A stretch of 64,000 nt of DNA from Vagococcus_D sp963518325 (lineage in GTDB: Bacteria > Bacillota > Bacilli > Lactobacillales > Vagococcaceae), in assembly GCF_963518325.1 (NCBI RefSeq), contig NZ_CAUQJB010000023.1, positions 1 through 64,000 of the forward strand, written 5' to 3'. The notes beneath the pieces are model-generated. The model searched no databases, was not told the origin of the DNA, and saw nothing but the letters and a program-made list of their open reading frames with translations. Below are positions 14,973 to 22,488 of this stretch, piece after piece. Positions within the stretch are counted from its first letter, which is position 1. Each line of letters starts with the position of its first letter. Made by a program: the position numbers and the translations under genes.

Positions 14973-16211
14973 CTAAGCCCAGTCACCATTTCTAAACAAC
15001 GGAACACGAGTTCCATCAGCACGAATGCCATCAATGTCCATCTTATCAGAGCCGATCATAAAGTCCACATGAGTGGTACTTAAATTCAATCCGGCTTCTT
15101 CTAACTCCTCTTGAGACATCTCAGTCCCACCTTTTAAACTAAAAGCATAAGCAGATCCTAATGCCAAGTGATTTGAGGCATTTTCGTCAAACAAGGTGTT
15201 ATAGAAAGTAATACCTGATTGAGAAATAGGAGAAGGATCTGGTACTAAAGCGACCTCACCTAAACTCTTGGCACCTTCATCGGTTTCCAATAATTTTTTC
15301 AACACATCTTCACCTTGCTCAGCAGTAAGGTCTACCACCTTGCCATCTTTAAAGGTAAAGTGCATGCCTGTAATCGTTGTACCAGCATAACTCAAAGGCT
15401 TAGTACTTGAGACTGTGCCATCGATACGACGTCTGTCGGGTGCGGTGAAGACCTCTTCAGTTGGCATGTTCGCCATAAACTTCTCACCGCGAGAATTATA
15501 GCTACCAGCACCTTCCCACAAGTGGTTGTGAGGTAGCCCGATGATTAAATCAGTTCCAGGGGCAGTGTAGTGCAAGGCGTCGAACTGTTCTGCGTTTAAT
15601 TCCTCGGCTTTAGAATTTAACGTTTTATCATGTGCTTCCCAAGCAGCGACAGGATCTTCACTGTAAATACGAGTAGTCTTAAAGATTTCATCCCAAAGAG
15701 CGTCCAGTTGAGCTTCCGCTGAATCCAGCTCAGGAAATACTTTTGCTGCCCAGGCAGCACCAGCTGCCGCTACCACGGTCCAGCTCATTTTATTGGCTTG
15801 ACTAGCCTGACGTAAATTAGACAAGGCTTTACCACTTGCAGATTGGAAAGCTGCTACGCGATTGGAATCAGTGCCAGCTAAGGCGTCAGGATCTTGAGAG
15901 ACAACGCTGATGCGACTTGCTCTTTTTTCAACCCAAGAATCAGCTTCATCAATTTTATATTGAGGAATGGTTGACATTAGCTCGTCATCGGCATGTAAAA
16001 AGAATTCTTTTTGTACGACGTCATCTTTCCATTGGACGCTGACATTAGCAGCCCCCAGCTGATAAGCTTCCTTTACAATTAAACGAGCTAATTCAGCTTG
16101 TTCCACATCAATTTGAAGGACAACGGTGTGTCCCTTTTGTACATTGACACCTGTTGCTGCAATTAATTTGGCGTATTTTTGTAAATTTTCGTTGAAATTT
16201 GGTAATGTCAT
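14973..16211 (-). CDS. pepS: M29 family aminopeptidase (PepS type)
   Basis: A 412-residue cytoplasmic metallo-aminopeptidase of family M29, which removes N-terminal residues from short peptides. Family landmarks are present in order: the N-terminal NLQKYAKLIAATGVNVQKG start, the NMPTEEVF metal-binding region, GEVALVPDPSPI with a ligand Glu, NHLALG with a ligand His, and THVDFMIGS with His and Asp ligands near the C-terminus. Length matches PepS of streptococci (about 413). AGGAGG lies 8 nt upstream of the minus-strand ATG. The gene is convergent with the tRNA and divergent from the TetR gene, with a 394-bp gap between them. Confidence 0.93.
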   Translation of the reverse strand: MTLPNFNENLQKYAKLIAATGVNVQKGHTVVLQIDVEQAELARLIVKEAYQLGAANVSVQWKDDVVQKEFFLHADDELMSTIPQYKIDEADSWVEKRASRISVVSQDPDALAGTDSNRVAAFQSASGKALSNLRQASQANKMSWTVVAAAGAAWAAKVFPELDSAEAQLDALWDEIFKTTRIYSEDPVAAWEAHDKTLNSKAEELNAEQFDALHYTAPGTDLIIGLPHNHLWEGAGSYNSRGEKFMANMPTEEVFTAPDRRRIDGTVSSTKPLSYAGTTITGMHFTFKDGKVVDLTAEQGEDVLKKLLETDEGAKSLGEVALVPDPSPISQSGITFYNTLFDENASNHLALGSAYAFSLKGGTEMSQEELEEAGLNLSTTHVDFMIGSDKMDIDGIRADGTRVPLFRNGDWA

Positions 16212-16333
16212 CTATCTTCCTCCTAAATTAAATTCTTTTATAGTGATGGCACAAGTAATGGTTAAAACCATGAGAAAAGCTGCTAAAAATCAGCTGAAAA
16301 AGCCTGTCTCATATGGAATTGGCCAACATACAT

Positions 16334-16362
16334 ATGATAACATAAAGGGCAAATAGGAACAA
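16334..16362 (-). promoter_or_regulatory. pepS: Candidate pepS promoter
   Basis: On the minus strand TTGTTC (16362-16357), a 17-bp spacer and TATCAT (16339-16334). The start would lie about 115 bp before pepS. The -35 match is weak. Confidence 0.35.
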
Positions 16363-16468
16363 TTTATCCAATGCACATCTTTCAGCTGTTACAGTTAAGG
16401 TTCTATTTCGATAAATTAACAGGCGGCGTTTTCAGTTCCTAAAAATAACAAGATATTATAACTGTCTT

Positions 16469-16500
16469 TTTTTATTGTACGATTCATGATACAATAAAAA
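16469..16500 (+). promoter_or_regulatory. Perfect inverted repeat, candidate TetR operator
   Basis: Two 11-bp arms, TTTTTATTGTA (16469-16479) and TACAATAAAAA (16490-16500), flank a 10-bp centre. TACAAT at 16490-16495 can serve as a -10 box, so a bound repressor would block the promoter of the TetR gene 105 bp downstream. Position and symmetry suggest autoregulation. The T and A arms could also act as a terminator, but no gene ends nearby. Confidence 0.55.
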
Positions 16501-16605
16501 CAGATAAAGTGAACAGTGATTTTTGAGGGGATTGGCAGAAAATACACTTAGAAGAAATTGAGTGATGTGAGCGATAGTTAATGTAAAAGAGAGGCAGGAA
16601 GAAAA

Positions 16606-17193
16606 ATGGCTAGAAGAAAAACGATTACCAAGGATCAGATCTTAACCGCGGCATATGACATTGTGGCAACAGAAGGCTTTTCACGATTCACGGCACGAAA
16701 CATTGCCAGTAAAATGAAGTGCTCGACCCAACCGATATATTTGGAGTTCAAAAACATGGATGATTTGAAAGAAGAGCTGTTTGAGAAAATTGAAATTTAT
16801 TTAAGAGACGTCGTGTTTGCTCGAGTTGTCACAGGTGACCCTTTACTAGATATGAACTTAAACTACGTCCGTTTTGCGACAGATGAGAAAGTTCTTTATC
16901 GTTCACTCTATTTGGAAGGACATTCTGGAGAAGACATGCTGAATCAATTCAGCCATGATTTGTTTATGGAGAACATTAACAAGGACCCTGAACTGAGCTT
17001 ATTGGACGAGGAAATGAAAACTGCTATCTTTTCAGGTACATGGATTGTGGCGACAGGTATAGCTTCATTGAAATCAGGGGGCCTGATTAATCCGACGGAT
17101 GATAATATCAAAGCGTTGCTTAATGATGTGATTACCAGTGTTATAAAAAATGAAAAAAATCAAATCTTAACAAAACCCGTTAAGGGAAAATAG
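16606..17193 (+). CDS. TetR/AcrR family transcriptional regulator
   Basis: A 195-residue one-component regulator. Residues about 8-55 are the TetR DNA-binding domain: ITKDQILTAAYDIVATEGF is helix 1-2, and FTARNIASKMKCSTQPIYLEFKNMDDL is the helix-turn-helix with the usual Tyr and Phe/Lys positions. The rest is a helical ligand-binding and dimerisation domain of unknown ligand. AGGAAG precedes the ATG. A perfect 11-bp inverted repeat upstream is a probable self-operator. The convergent flavodoxin is not an obvious target because it is transcribed from the far side. The regulated genes are unknown; pepS, divergent, is one candidate. Confidence 0.9.
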   Translation: MARRKTITKDQILTAAYDIVATEGFSRFTARNIASKMKCSTQPIYLEFKNMDDLKEELFEKIEIYLRDVVFARVVTGDPLLDMNLNYVRFATDEKVLYRSLYLEGHSGEDMLNQFSHDLFMENINKDPELSLLDEEMKTAIFSGTWIVATGIASLKSGGLINPTDDNIKALLNDVITSVIKNEKNQILTKPVKGK

Positions 17194-17239
17194 CATAAAA
17201 ACAACCCGTTATGGCATCCATAACGGGTTGTTTTTATGC
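17193..17239. terminator. 22-bp perfect bidirectional terminator
   Basis: Arms 17193-17214 and 17218-17239 are exact complements around a 3-nt loop, with A5/T5 runs inside the arms giving U tracts in both directions. It overlaps the stop codons of both convergent genes (TAG 17191-17193 and the minus-strand TAA at 17236-17234). Confidence 0.9.
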
Positions 17240-17674
17240 TTTAGTTGCGATAATCTTTGCGAATTCTTCTAGTTTTACAATATCTTCTTCTTCAGCAGCC
17301 AGATCAACTTTGACGCAATCAGCACCTTTAGTGGCACCAGCTTTCACAAAAGCTGCCTCAAAATCATCGACAGATTTACAGAAAAACTCATAGAATGTAT
17401 CCCCAGATCCAACTACGCCGAAAATCTTACCAGATAAGTCCAATTCCTGTAACTCTTCATAAAAATCAACAATATCGTCAGGTAATTCCCCATCATCGTA
17501 AGTGTAAGTTGCCACAATACAGATATCTGCTTCTAAGAAATCTGCTGCATCAACTTGCGTACACTCTTCTTGTTCAACTTCTAACTCTAAATTCTCTAAC
17601 GCCTCAGCCACAATATCAGCGATTTCTTCAGTATTACCAGTTAAACTAGCATACACAATTTTAGCGAGAGCCAT
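17234..17674 (-). CDS. Flavodoxin
   Basis: A 146-residue short-chain flavodoxin, an FMN-binding electron carrier. The phosphate-binding loop SLTGNTEEIA lies near residue 10, an aromatic-rich TYTYDDGELPDD loop flanks the isoalloxazine ring, and GVVGSGDTFYEFFCKSV is the third FMN loop. The protein is strongly acidic, as expected. The frame extends three codons further to a GTG, but AAAGGG spacing favours the ATG at 17674. It is monocistronic on the minus strand and convergent with the TetR gene. The redox partner is not identifiable here. Confidence 0.93.
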   Translation of the reverse strand: MALAKIVYASLTGNTEEIADIVAEALENLELEVEQEECTQVDAADFLEADICIVATYTYDDGELPDDIVDFYEELQELDLSGKIFGVVGSGDTFYEFFCKSVDDFEAAFVKAGATKGADCVKVDLAAEEEDIVKLEEFAKIIATKA

Positions 17675-17809
17675 ATCTATCACCCTTTCAATCAGTCTAC
17701 TGCTAAATTATACCAGAATCGGCTATAAATGAAAGTATCTCTTACCTAAATGTCAAAATTTATTTTGTGAAATAATCGATTTCCATACCTTAGAGTGAAA
17801 CAGAGATAT

Positions 17810-17838
17810 TTGGCGGATTTGGCTCAATATGATAGAAT
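17810..17838 (+). promoter_or_regulatory. Promoter for the map leader transcript
   Basis: TTGGCG (17810-17815), a 17-bp spacer and TAGAAT (17833-17838). The start would be near 17845, so the transcript begins just before the hairpin at 17851-17872. Confidence 0.55.
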
Positions 17839-17850
17839 GTAACTTGCTAA

Positions 17851-17872
17851 CAACTTCTTTTTCAAGAAGTTG
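17851..17872 (+). other. Hairpin at the 5-prime end of the map leader
   Basis: CAACTTCTT (17851-17859) and AAGAAGTTG (17864-17872) form a perfect 9-bp stem with a TTTC loop, within a few bases of the predicted transcript start. It could protect the mRNA from 5-prime decay. No T run follows, so it is not a terminator. Confidence 0.5.
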
Positions 17873-17895
17873 TCCATCAGGATTAATCGAAGCAT

Positions 17896-17976
17896 ATAGA
17901 AAGAGGAGAGCCCCTATGCTTATGACTTTAGTCATTAGCGATAGTGGACATCGGACCCTAATAGAAAGAGGAGAGC
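17896..17976 (+). repeat. 16-bp direct repeat carrying two Shine-Dalgarno sites
   Basis: ATAGAAAGAGGAGAGC occurs at 17896-17911 and again at 17961-17976, 65 bp apart. The first copy is positioned as ribosome binding site for the 21-codon leader ORF, the second for map. A local tandem duplication is the simplest origin. Confidence 0.8.
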
Positions 17977-17981
17977 ATTAA
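17916..17981 (+). CDS. 21-residue leader ORF coupled to map
   Basis: ATG 17916 follows an AGAGGAG site by a normal spacing and opens a 21-codon frame (MLMTLVISDSG..., ending ERGEH). Its TAA stop (17979-17981) is directly followed by the ATG of map (17982). The last codons of the frame contain the ribosome binding site of map, so translating it would pass ribosomes over that site. This looks like a translational coupling arrangement, though it could be chance from duplication of the ribosome binding site. There is no run of one amino acid codon as in classical attenuators. Confidence 0.45.
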   Translation: MLMTLVISDSGHRTLIERGEH

Positions 17982-18737
17982 ATGATTACACTTAAATCAG
18001 CAAGAGAAATAGAAATGATGGAGGAGTCAGGTGCTTTATTAGCCCGTGTCCATCATGCCTTAAGAGACTTTATCAAACCTGGTATCACCAGTTGGGATGT
18101 AGAAGAATTCGTTCATGACTTCATTAAAAAAAATGGTGGAGTTGCTGCCCAAATTGGGTTTGAAGGATATAAATATGCCACTTGCTGCAGTATCAATGAT
18201 GAGATTTGCCATGGTTTCCCTCGTAAAGAAAAACTAAAAGATGGTGATTTAATCAAGGTGGACATGTGTATCGACTTAAATGGCGCCATGTCAGATTCCT
18301 GTTGGTCATACGTTGTAGGCCAATCAACACCGGAAATTGATAAATTGATGGACGTGACTAAAAAAGCCTTGTATATCGGCATTGAACAAGCCCAAGTTGG
18401 CAATCGCATTGGTGATATCGGTCATGCCATTCAAACTTATGTAGAAGGGGAGAACCTAAGTGTGGTCCGAGACTTTATCGGTCATGGCATTGGACCAACG
18501 ATACATGAAGCGCCAGCGATTCCGCATTATGGTGAAGCAGGAAAAGGGCTGCGCTTAAAAGAAGGCATGGTAATCACCATTGAACCCATGGTTAACACTG
18601 GCACATGGCGCATGAAGATGGATGACAATAACTGGACGGCCCGTACTTTGGACGGAGGCTTAAGCTGTCAATATGAGCATACCTTAGCCATTACCAAAGA
18701 AGGACCAAAGATTTTAACCTCACAAGGGGATCAATAA
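17982..18737 (+). CDS. map: Methionine aminopeptidase, type I
   Basis: A 251-residue enzyme that removes the initiator methionine from nascent proteins. Metal ligands of the pita-bread fold are visible: Asp in VDMCIDLNG and Asp in MSDSCW, His in GHGIGPTIHE, Glu in TIEPMVN and Glu in QYEHTLAI. The catalytic His lies in the CHGFP segment. There is no N-terminal extension, so it is type Ia. AGAGGAG precedes the ATG, which abuts the stop of a 21-codon leader ORF. A strong hairpin follows the gene, so it is largely monocistronic. This copy has a SCW insert typical of the Lactobacillales form. Confidence 0.95.
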   Translation: MITLKSAREIEMMEESGALLARVHHALRDFIKPGITSWDVEEFVHDFIKKNGGVAAQIGFEGYKYATCCSINDEICHGFPRKEKLKDGDLIKVDMCIDLNGAMSDSCWSYVVGQSTPEIDKLMDVTKKALYIGIEQAQVGNRIGDIGHAIQTYVEGENLSVVRDFIGHGIGPTIHEAPAIPHYGEAGKGLRLKEGMVITIEPMVNTGTWRMKMDDNNWTARTLDGGLSCQYEHTLAITKEGPKILTSQGDQ

Positions 18738-18752
18738 ACGCGATATGAAATA

Positions 18753-18784
18753 AAAGAGCTACTTTACACGTAAAGTAGCTCTTT
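18753..18784 (+). terminator. Terminator after map
   Basis: A 14-bp perfect stem (18753-18766 with 18771-18784) has a CACG loop. The arms end in CTCTTT, giving a short U tract. It also lies 16 nt before the next start codon, so some read-through is probably needed for the BrkB gene. Confidence 0.65.
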
Positions 18785-18799
18785 GACTGGGGGAAAGCG

Positions 18800-19726
18800 A
18801 TGGAGCCACTAGAGAAAATCAAAAATGACAAACTAAAAAAGTTTATACAGACTGTTATGGGACGAGTGTCTGGGGCTGAAATCGGTCCTTCTTCATCGAC
18901 AATCGCCTACTACTTGTTGCTATCCATTTTTCCGCTGATCATTGCTGTAGGAAACATTCTGCCTTTTTTACAGATCAATCCGGAAACCGTCTTACCCTAT
19001 ATTGAAACCATGTTGCCGGCAAGTATTTATGAGATGTTGGAAGGTACCATTCGTTCGCTCTTAGAGAACTCCAATGGAGGCTTGTTGTCTATTTCTGCTG
19101 TAGCCACTCTCTGGGCCGCTAGCAAGAGTATTAACGCCTTACAGAACGCCTTGAATAAAGTCTATGGTGTAAAAAATCGGGTTAATGCCTTATTGACTCG
19201 CTTATTCAGTTTTGTGGCGATATTCCTCTTTTTAATGGCAGTGATGATTTTGGCTATCTTATTCACACTGGGACAATCAATTCTAGATTATATTTTACCG
19301 ATTTTGAATTTGCCTAACAGCATTGCTGGAGTCTTTGGCACCTTGAAATGGCCAGTGACGATGATTTCGCTCTTTCTAGTCATGAGCATTATCTATTACT
19401 TTTTACCAAATGCTAAAGTTCGAATTCGCTCGATTTTACCTGGCGCAGCTTTTTCAACGATTGGTTGGATGGCCTTAACCCAATTTTTCGGACTGTATAC
19501 TAAATATTTCTCCAAAGGTTTTTCCAGTTATGGCTTGATCGGTGGATTTATCGTCTTTATGTTGTGGCTTAATTTTGCTGCCACAGTCATCATTATTGGT
19601 GGCGTGATTAATGCGGTTATCGAAGAGTACTTTAATGGTGAAATCCAAATGAAACAACGCCGGATACCAAAGAGGTTAACCCAATTGATTCATCAAAAAG
19701 AGGATACACATTATCCAAAAAAATAG
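18800..19726 (+). CDS. YihY/BrkB family integral membrane protein
   Basis: A 308-residue inner membrane protein of the YihY/virulence factor BrkB family (formerly mis-annotated as ribonuclease BN). About six hydrophobic helices are present. Family marks include SSTIAYYLLLSIFPLII near residue 33-49, LWAASKSINALQNALNKVYGV near 106-126, GAAFSTIGWMALTQFFGLY and the GLIGGFIVFMLWLNFAATVIIIGG stretch. The function is not established. GGGGGA lies before the ATG. The gene lies between two strong hairpins and has no clear own promoter, so it may depend on read-through from map. Confidence 0.88.
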   Translation: MEPLEKIKNDKLKKFIQTVMGRVSGAEIGPSSSTIAYYLLLSIFPLIIAVGNILPFLQINPETVLPYIETMLPASIYEMLEGTIRSLLENSNGGLLSISAVATLWAASKSINALQNALNKVYGVKNRVNALLTRLFSFVAIFLFLMAVMILAILFTLGQSILDYILPILNLPNSIAGVFGTLKWPVTMISLFLVMSIIYYFLPNAKVRIRSILPGAAFSTIGWMALTQFFGLYTKYFSKGFSSYGLIGGFIVFMLWLNFAATVIIIGGVINAVIEEYFNGEIQMKQRRIPKRLTQLIHQKEDTHYPKK

Positions 19727-19738
19727 AATGAAATTAAG

Positions 19739-19779
19739 AAGCGGCTACTTTCCATCTGAATAGGAAGTAGCCGCTTTTT
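19739..19779. terminator. Terminator between the BrkB gene and tagO
   Basis: AAGCGGCTACTTTCC (19739-19753) pairs with GGAAGTAGCCGCTT (19763-19776) and is followed by a short T run. It separates two convergent genes. Confidence 0.8.
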
Positions 19780-19799
19780 AAAGAATTATTCAAATGGAT

Positions 19800-20927
19800 T
19801 TAATCATCGTCATTATTGGATGACCTTGTGATATCTTCGTTATTTTTCTTTTTTCCAAACCAACGGCCGAATAAGTTGAGCATAAATTGTTTTTTTGGAC
19901 CAACTAAGCCGATTAATTCAACGAATAATTCGATACCGAATAGTAATAAAATTACTAACAATAATCCGCCAAGCGTACCAGCATAAGTAATTAAAATAGC
20001 TGTAAATGAAAAGAGCATAGCTAAACCATAAATTGTTAAAACGGCTCCACGATGGGTAAAGCCGAGGGATAATAAACGATGGTGAAGATGCATCTTATCG
20101 GCGGATGAAATTTTTTGTTTATTGATATACCGTCTAATAATAGCGAAAACAGTGTCAGTGATTGGTACACCGAGAATGACCAACGGAGTAATCAGAGAAA
20201 CAATTGTGACATTTTTTAAATCTTGTAACGACATGATGGCGATCATAAACCCTAAGAATAAGGCTCCAGTATCACCTAAAAAAATTTTAGCAGGTTGAAA
20301 ATTATATGGAAAGAAACCAGCGATACTAGCAATTAAAATAAAAATAGTCAGTGTTACATGGAAGTTAGAACTTGGAATAAAGAAATTCGCAATAATTCCC
20401 ATAGTCGTTAAAGCGATAAGGGATACGCCAGAAGCCAAGCCATCCAGACCGTCAATTAAATTCACCGCATTGGTGAGAGCTAAAATCCAAAGCAGTGTTG
20501 CTGGAAAGCTAAGGACGCCTAGTTGAATGTTTCCAAAAAAAGGAAGTGTGAAAGATTCCATACTTATATCAGCAAAAAAATAAGCAATGCAAGCAGCTAT
20601 TATGATTCCAATTAACTTTCCTTTTGGCGATAATTCTTTTGTATCATCAATTATCCCTGTAATGATAATGACAGATGCTGCAATAATAATCGGTATAATG
20701 TAATCATTTGGAATGAAATTATTAAAAATGAAGAGGGATGATATAACAAATGAGAGAAAAATAGCTAGGCCACCAATAGTGGGCATAACAGTTGTATTAA
20801 TACGTCTAGCGTCAGGTTTGTCTGTAGCGCCAATTTTGAAGGCAAAGAGCCTAACAATTGGTGTGATTGCTAGCGATAAAAAGAATGTCACAAAGAGTTT
20901 GATAATAATACCTAATACAGGATTCAT
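19800..20927 (-). CDS. tagO: Undecaprenyl-phosphate N-acetylhexosamine-1-phosphate transferase (TagO/WecA/EpaA family)
   Basis: A 375-residue polytopic enzyme with about eleven membrane helices. It moves GlcNAc-1-phosphate from UDP-GlcNAc to undecaprenyl phosphate, the first lipid-linked step of wall teichoic acid or rhamnose polysaccharide synthesis. Catalytic marks are TDKPDARR near the start, DDTKEL, NLIDGLDGLASG, FLGDTGALFLG and the HLHHRL loop. A frame extension to 20996 exists, but the promoter at 20964-20992 would place the transcript start inside it, so I use ATG 20927. The C-terminal tail is charged and Asn/Asp-rich. It is divergent from an LCP ligase and heads the polysaccharide region, as epaA does in enterococci. 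Confidence 0.93.
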   Translation of the reverse strand: MNPVLGIIIKLFVTFFLSLAITPIVRLFAFKIGATDKPDARRINTTVMPTIGGLAIFLSFVISSLFIFNNFIPNDYIIPIIIAASVIIITGIIDDTKELSPKGKLIGIIIAACIAYFFADISMESFTLPFFGNIQLGVLSFPATLLWILALTNAVNLIDGLDGLASGVSLIALTTMGIIANFFIPSSNFHVTLTIFILIASIAGFFPYNFQPAKIFLGDTGALFLGFMIAIMSLQDLKNVTIVSLITPLVILGVPITDTVFAIIRRYINKQKISSADKMHLHHRLLSLGFTHRGAVLTIYGLAMLFSFTAILITYAGTLGGLLLVILLLFGIELFVELIGLVGPKKQFMLNLFGRWFGKKKNNEDITRSSNNDDD

Positions 20928-20963
20928 AAATTTAGCCCTACTTTCAATTGGGTCGATGTCATC

Positions 20964-20992
20964 ATTATACAAATTGTTGAGCCAAAATACAA
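20964..20992 (-). promoter_or_regulatory. tagO: Candidate tagO promoter
   Basis: On the minus strand TTGTAT (20992-20987), a 17-bp spacer and a perfect TATAAT (20969-20964). The start lies about 30 nt before the chosen tagO ATG. Confidence 0.6.
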
Positions 20993-21053
20993 TCAAATTG
21001 AGAGTCCTTTGAGAAAGGCACTGAATATTTAAGCGACTTGATTGTTTAAATTA

Positions 21054-21083
21054 TTGTTAAAGGGTATGGTCTTTTGTTATAAT
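21054..21083 (+). promoter_or_regulatory. Promoter for the LCP ligase gene
   Basis: TTGTTA (21054-21059), an 18-bp spacer and TATAAT (21078-21083). It faces away from the tagO promoter, giving a divergent pair. Confidence 0.6.
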
Positions 21084-21181
21084 ATGTAGTAAAATAAATA
21101 AGATTTTTACATATAGAATTTGTGTAGATATAGATAGAAGCCAATCTGTGTTTCGTGAATGCGAAAGGAAGCAAATTAAGA

Positions 21182-22306
21182 ATGAGCAAGAAAAAAACGA
21201 GATATAAAAAAGATAGAGAGAGCAAAAAAGATAAAGATGGCTTGGGTAGTCGAACGAGTCGTAATAAAAGAAGTATTTGGCCAAATGCATTTAAAATTTC
21301 ATTAATCATTTTACTAGTTGGTGTGTTGGCAGCAGTTGCTTATGGTGCAAAATTGCTGACACAAGCAGAGGATCTGATGGAACAAACATATAAGCCTCGT
21401 AAAAGTGGAACAGATAGCAACGAAACCGTTGAGCCGAATAAAACTCCTTTTTCGATTTTAGTTATGGGAGTGGATGATAATGACGAACGGGCTTTAGGGT
21501 CTAATCGCACTGACACAATGATTGTAGTAACTATGAATCCTGAAAAAGGCAAAGTCAGCATGGTGAGTATTCCTAGGGATACCTTTACTTACATTGACTC
21601 TAAAGACTTTGTTGGATATACCAAAATTAATGCTGCTTATACTTATGACAAAGAGGATGGGGCGATCAATGCGGTAGAAACTTTACTGGATATTCCAATC
21701 GATTTTTATGTGACTGTTGATTTTCAAGCATTTGAGAAAATTGTAGATGCCCTTGGCGGAGTAAAAGTGGATGTGCCAGTTGCAATCAGTGAAGCCAATG
21801 CTCAATTAACTAAAATGGTGGAACTTGATCCTGGTGAGCAAACACTTACAGGAGAAGAAGCTTTAGCTTTTGCAAGAACAAGAAAAATAGATAATGACAT
21901 TAAACGTGGCGAAAGACAGCAAATGGTAGTTCAGGCAGTTTTGAAAAAGGCGATGGCTGTCGGTTCCATTGGCAAGTATTCTGATGTCATGAATTCGCTG
22001 ACTAATCACCTTTGGACTGATATGAACAGAGACACCATGATGAAAGTTGCTCAATCTGGTTTAACCAATGATTTTTCTTTCGAATCTTTTACTTTTTCTT
22101 GGATGAGCTTTACCTATTCCTATACAGGAGAAAGTATGGTAGGACTTCACGAAGATAGTTTGGAATACATAAAACATAAACTACTAGTATCACTTGGGAA
22201 AGAAGATGAAGATTACCGTGATGAAAAAGGCTTTGTATTTGAAAGTGACGGAGTGGTAAGTGATGAAACCTATCCACCATATGGCGACGGCGCAATCGAT
22301 GATTAG
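21182..22306 (+). CDS. LCP (LytR-CpsA-Psr) family cell wall glycopolymer ligase
   Basis: A 374-residue type II membrane protein. A very basic cytoplasmic N-terminus (about 1-35) precedes one transmembrane helix (about 36-57). The extracellular LCP domain (about 88-240) has the family marks ILVMGVDD, SNRTDTMIVV, VSIPRDTFTYI with the catalytic-site Arg, and ALAFARTRKID with further conserved Arg residues. LCP enzymes move glycopolymers from undecaprenyl pyrophosphate to peptidoglycan. The frame opens at GTG 21155; the AAAGGAAG site favours ATG 21182. The tail is acidic and unstructured. Sitting between tagO and the rhamnose genes, it probably attaches the region A polymer to the wall. Confidence 0.93.
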   Translation: MSKKKTRYKKDRESKKDKDGLGSRTSRNKRSIWPNAFKISLIILLVGVLAAVAYGAKLLTQAEDLMEQTYKPRKSGTDSNETVEPNKTPFSILVMGVDDNDERALGSNRTDTMIVVTMNPEKGKVSMVSIPRDTFTYIDSKDFVGYTKINAAYTYDKEDGAINAVETLLDIPIDFYVTVDFQAFEKIVDALGGVKVDVPVAISEANAQLTKMVELDPGEQTLTGEEALAFARTRKIDNDIKRGERQQMVVQAVLKKAMAVGSIGKYSDVMNSLTNHLWTDMNRDTMMKVAQSGLTNDFSFESFTFSWMSFTYSYTGESMVGLHEDSLEYIKHKLLVSLGKEDEDYRDEKGFVFESDGVVSDETYPPYGDGAIDD

Positions 22307-22347
22307 CTGAGCGAGCTTAAAAAAAATAGTGTTTTAAAGATTGGCAT

Positions 22348-22393
22348 AAAAGTGAGGGGAGCTTATTCTTAGATAGGTGCCCGTCACTTTTTT
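22348..22393 (+). terminator. Terminator after the LCP gene
   Basis: AAAAGTGA (22348-22355) pairs with TCACTTTT (22384-22391), extended by a GGG/CCC pairing, with T6 at the end. Confidence 0.7.
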
Positions 22394-22428
22394 GAACGTT
22401 GTATATTTTTTAAGATTTACTAAAAAAA

Positions 22429-22457
22429 TTGAATTAAGTGTGGGTTAACGGTATAGT
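22429..22457 (+). promoter_or_regulatory. Promoter of the region A polysaccharide operon
   Basis: TTGAAT (22429-22434), a 17-bp spacer and TATAGT (22452-22457). It lies about 30 nt before the first gene of a long run of closely packed plus-strand genes with no clear internal terminator until 40426. Confidence 0.6.
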
Positions 22458-22488
22458 GAAGTAGTATATTAAAACTAGGAGATTAAAG

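Noticed and set aside
16126..16356. Plus-strand open frame of 76 codons overlapping the pepS start
   Set aside because: It lies largely antisense to pepS and its leader, with no ribosome binding site and no recognisable protein features.
21046..21309. Minus-strand frames of 77-87 codons in the tagO/LCP intergenic region
   Set aside because: They run against the LCP promoter and coding start, show only low-complexity Phe/Leu/Ser/Tyr-rich composition and lack a ribosome binding site.
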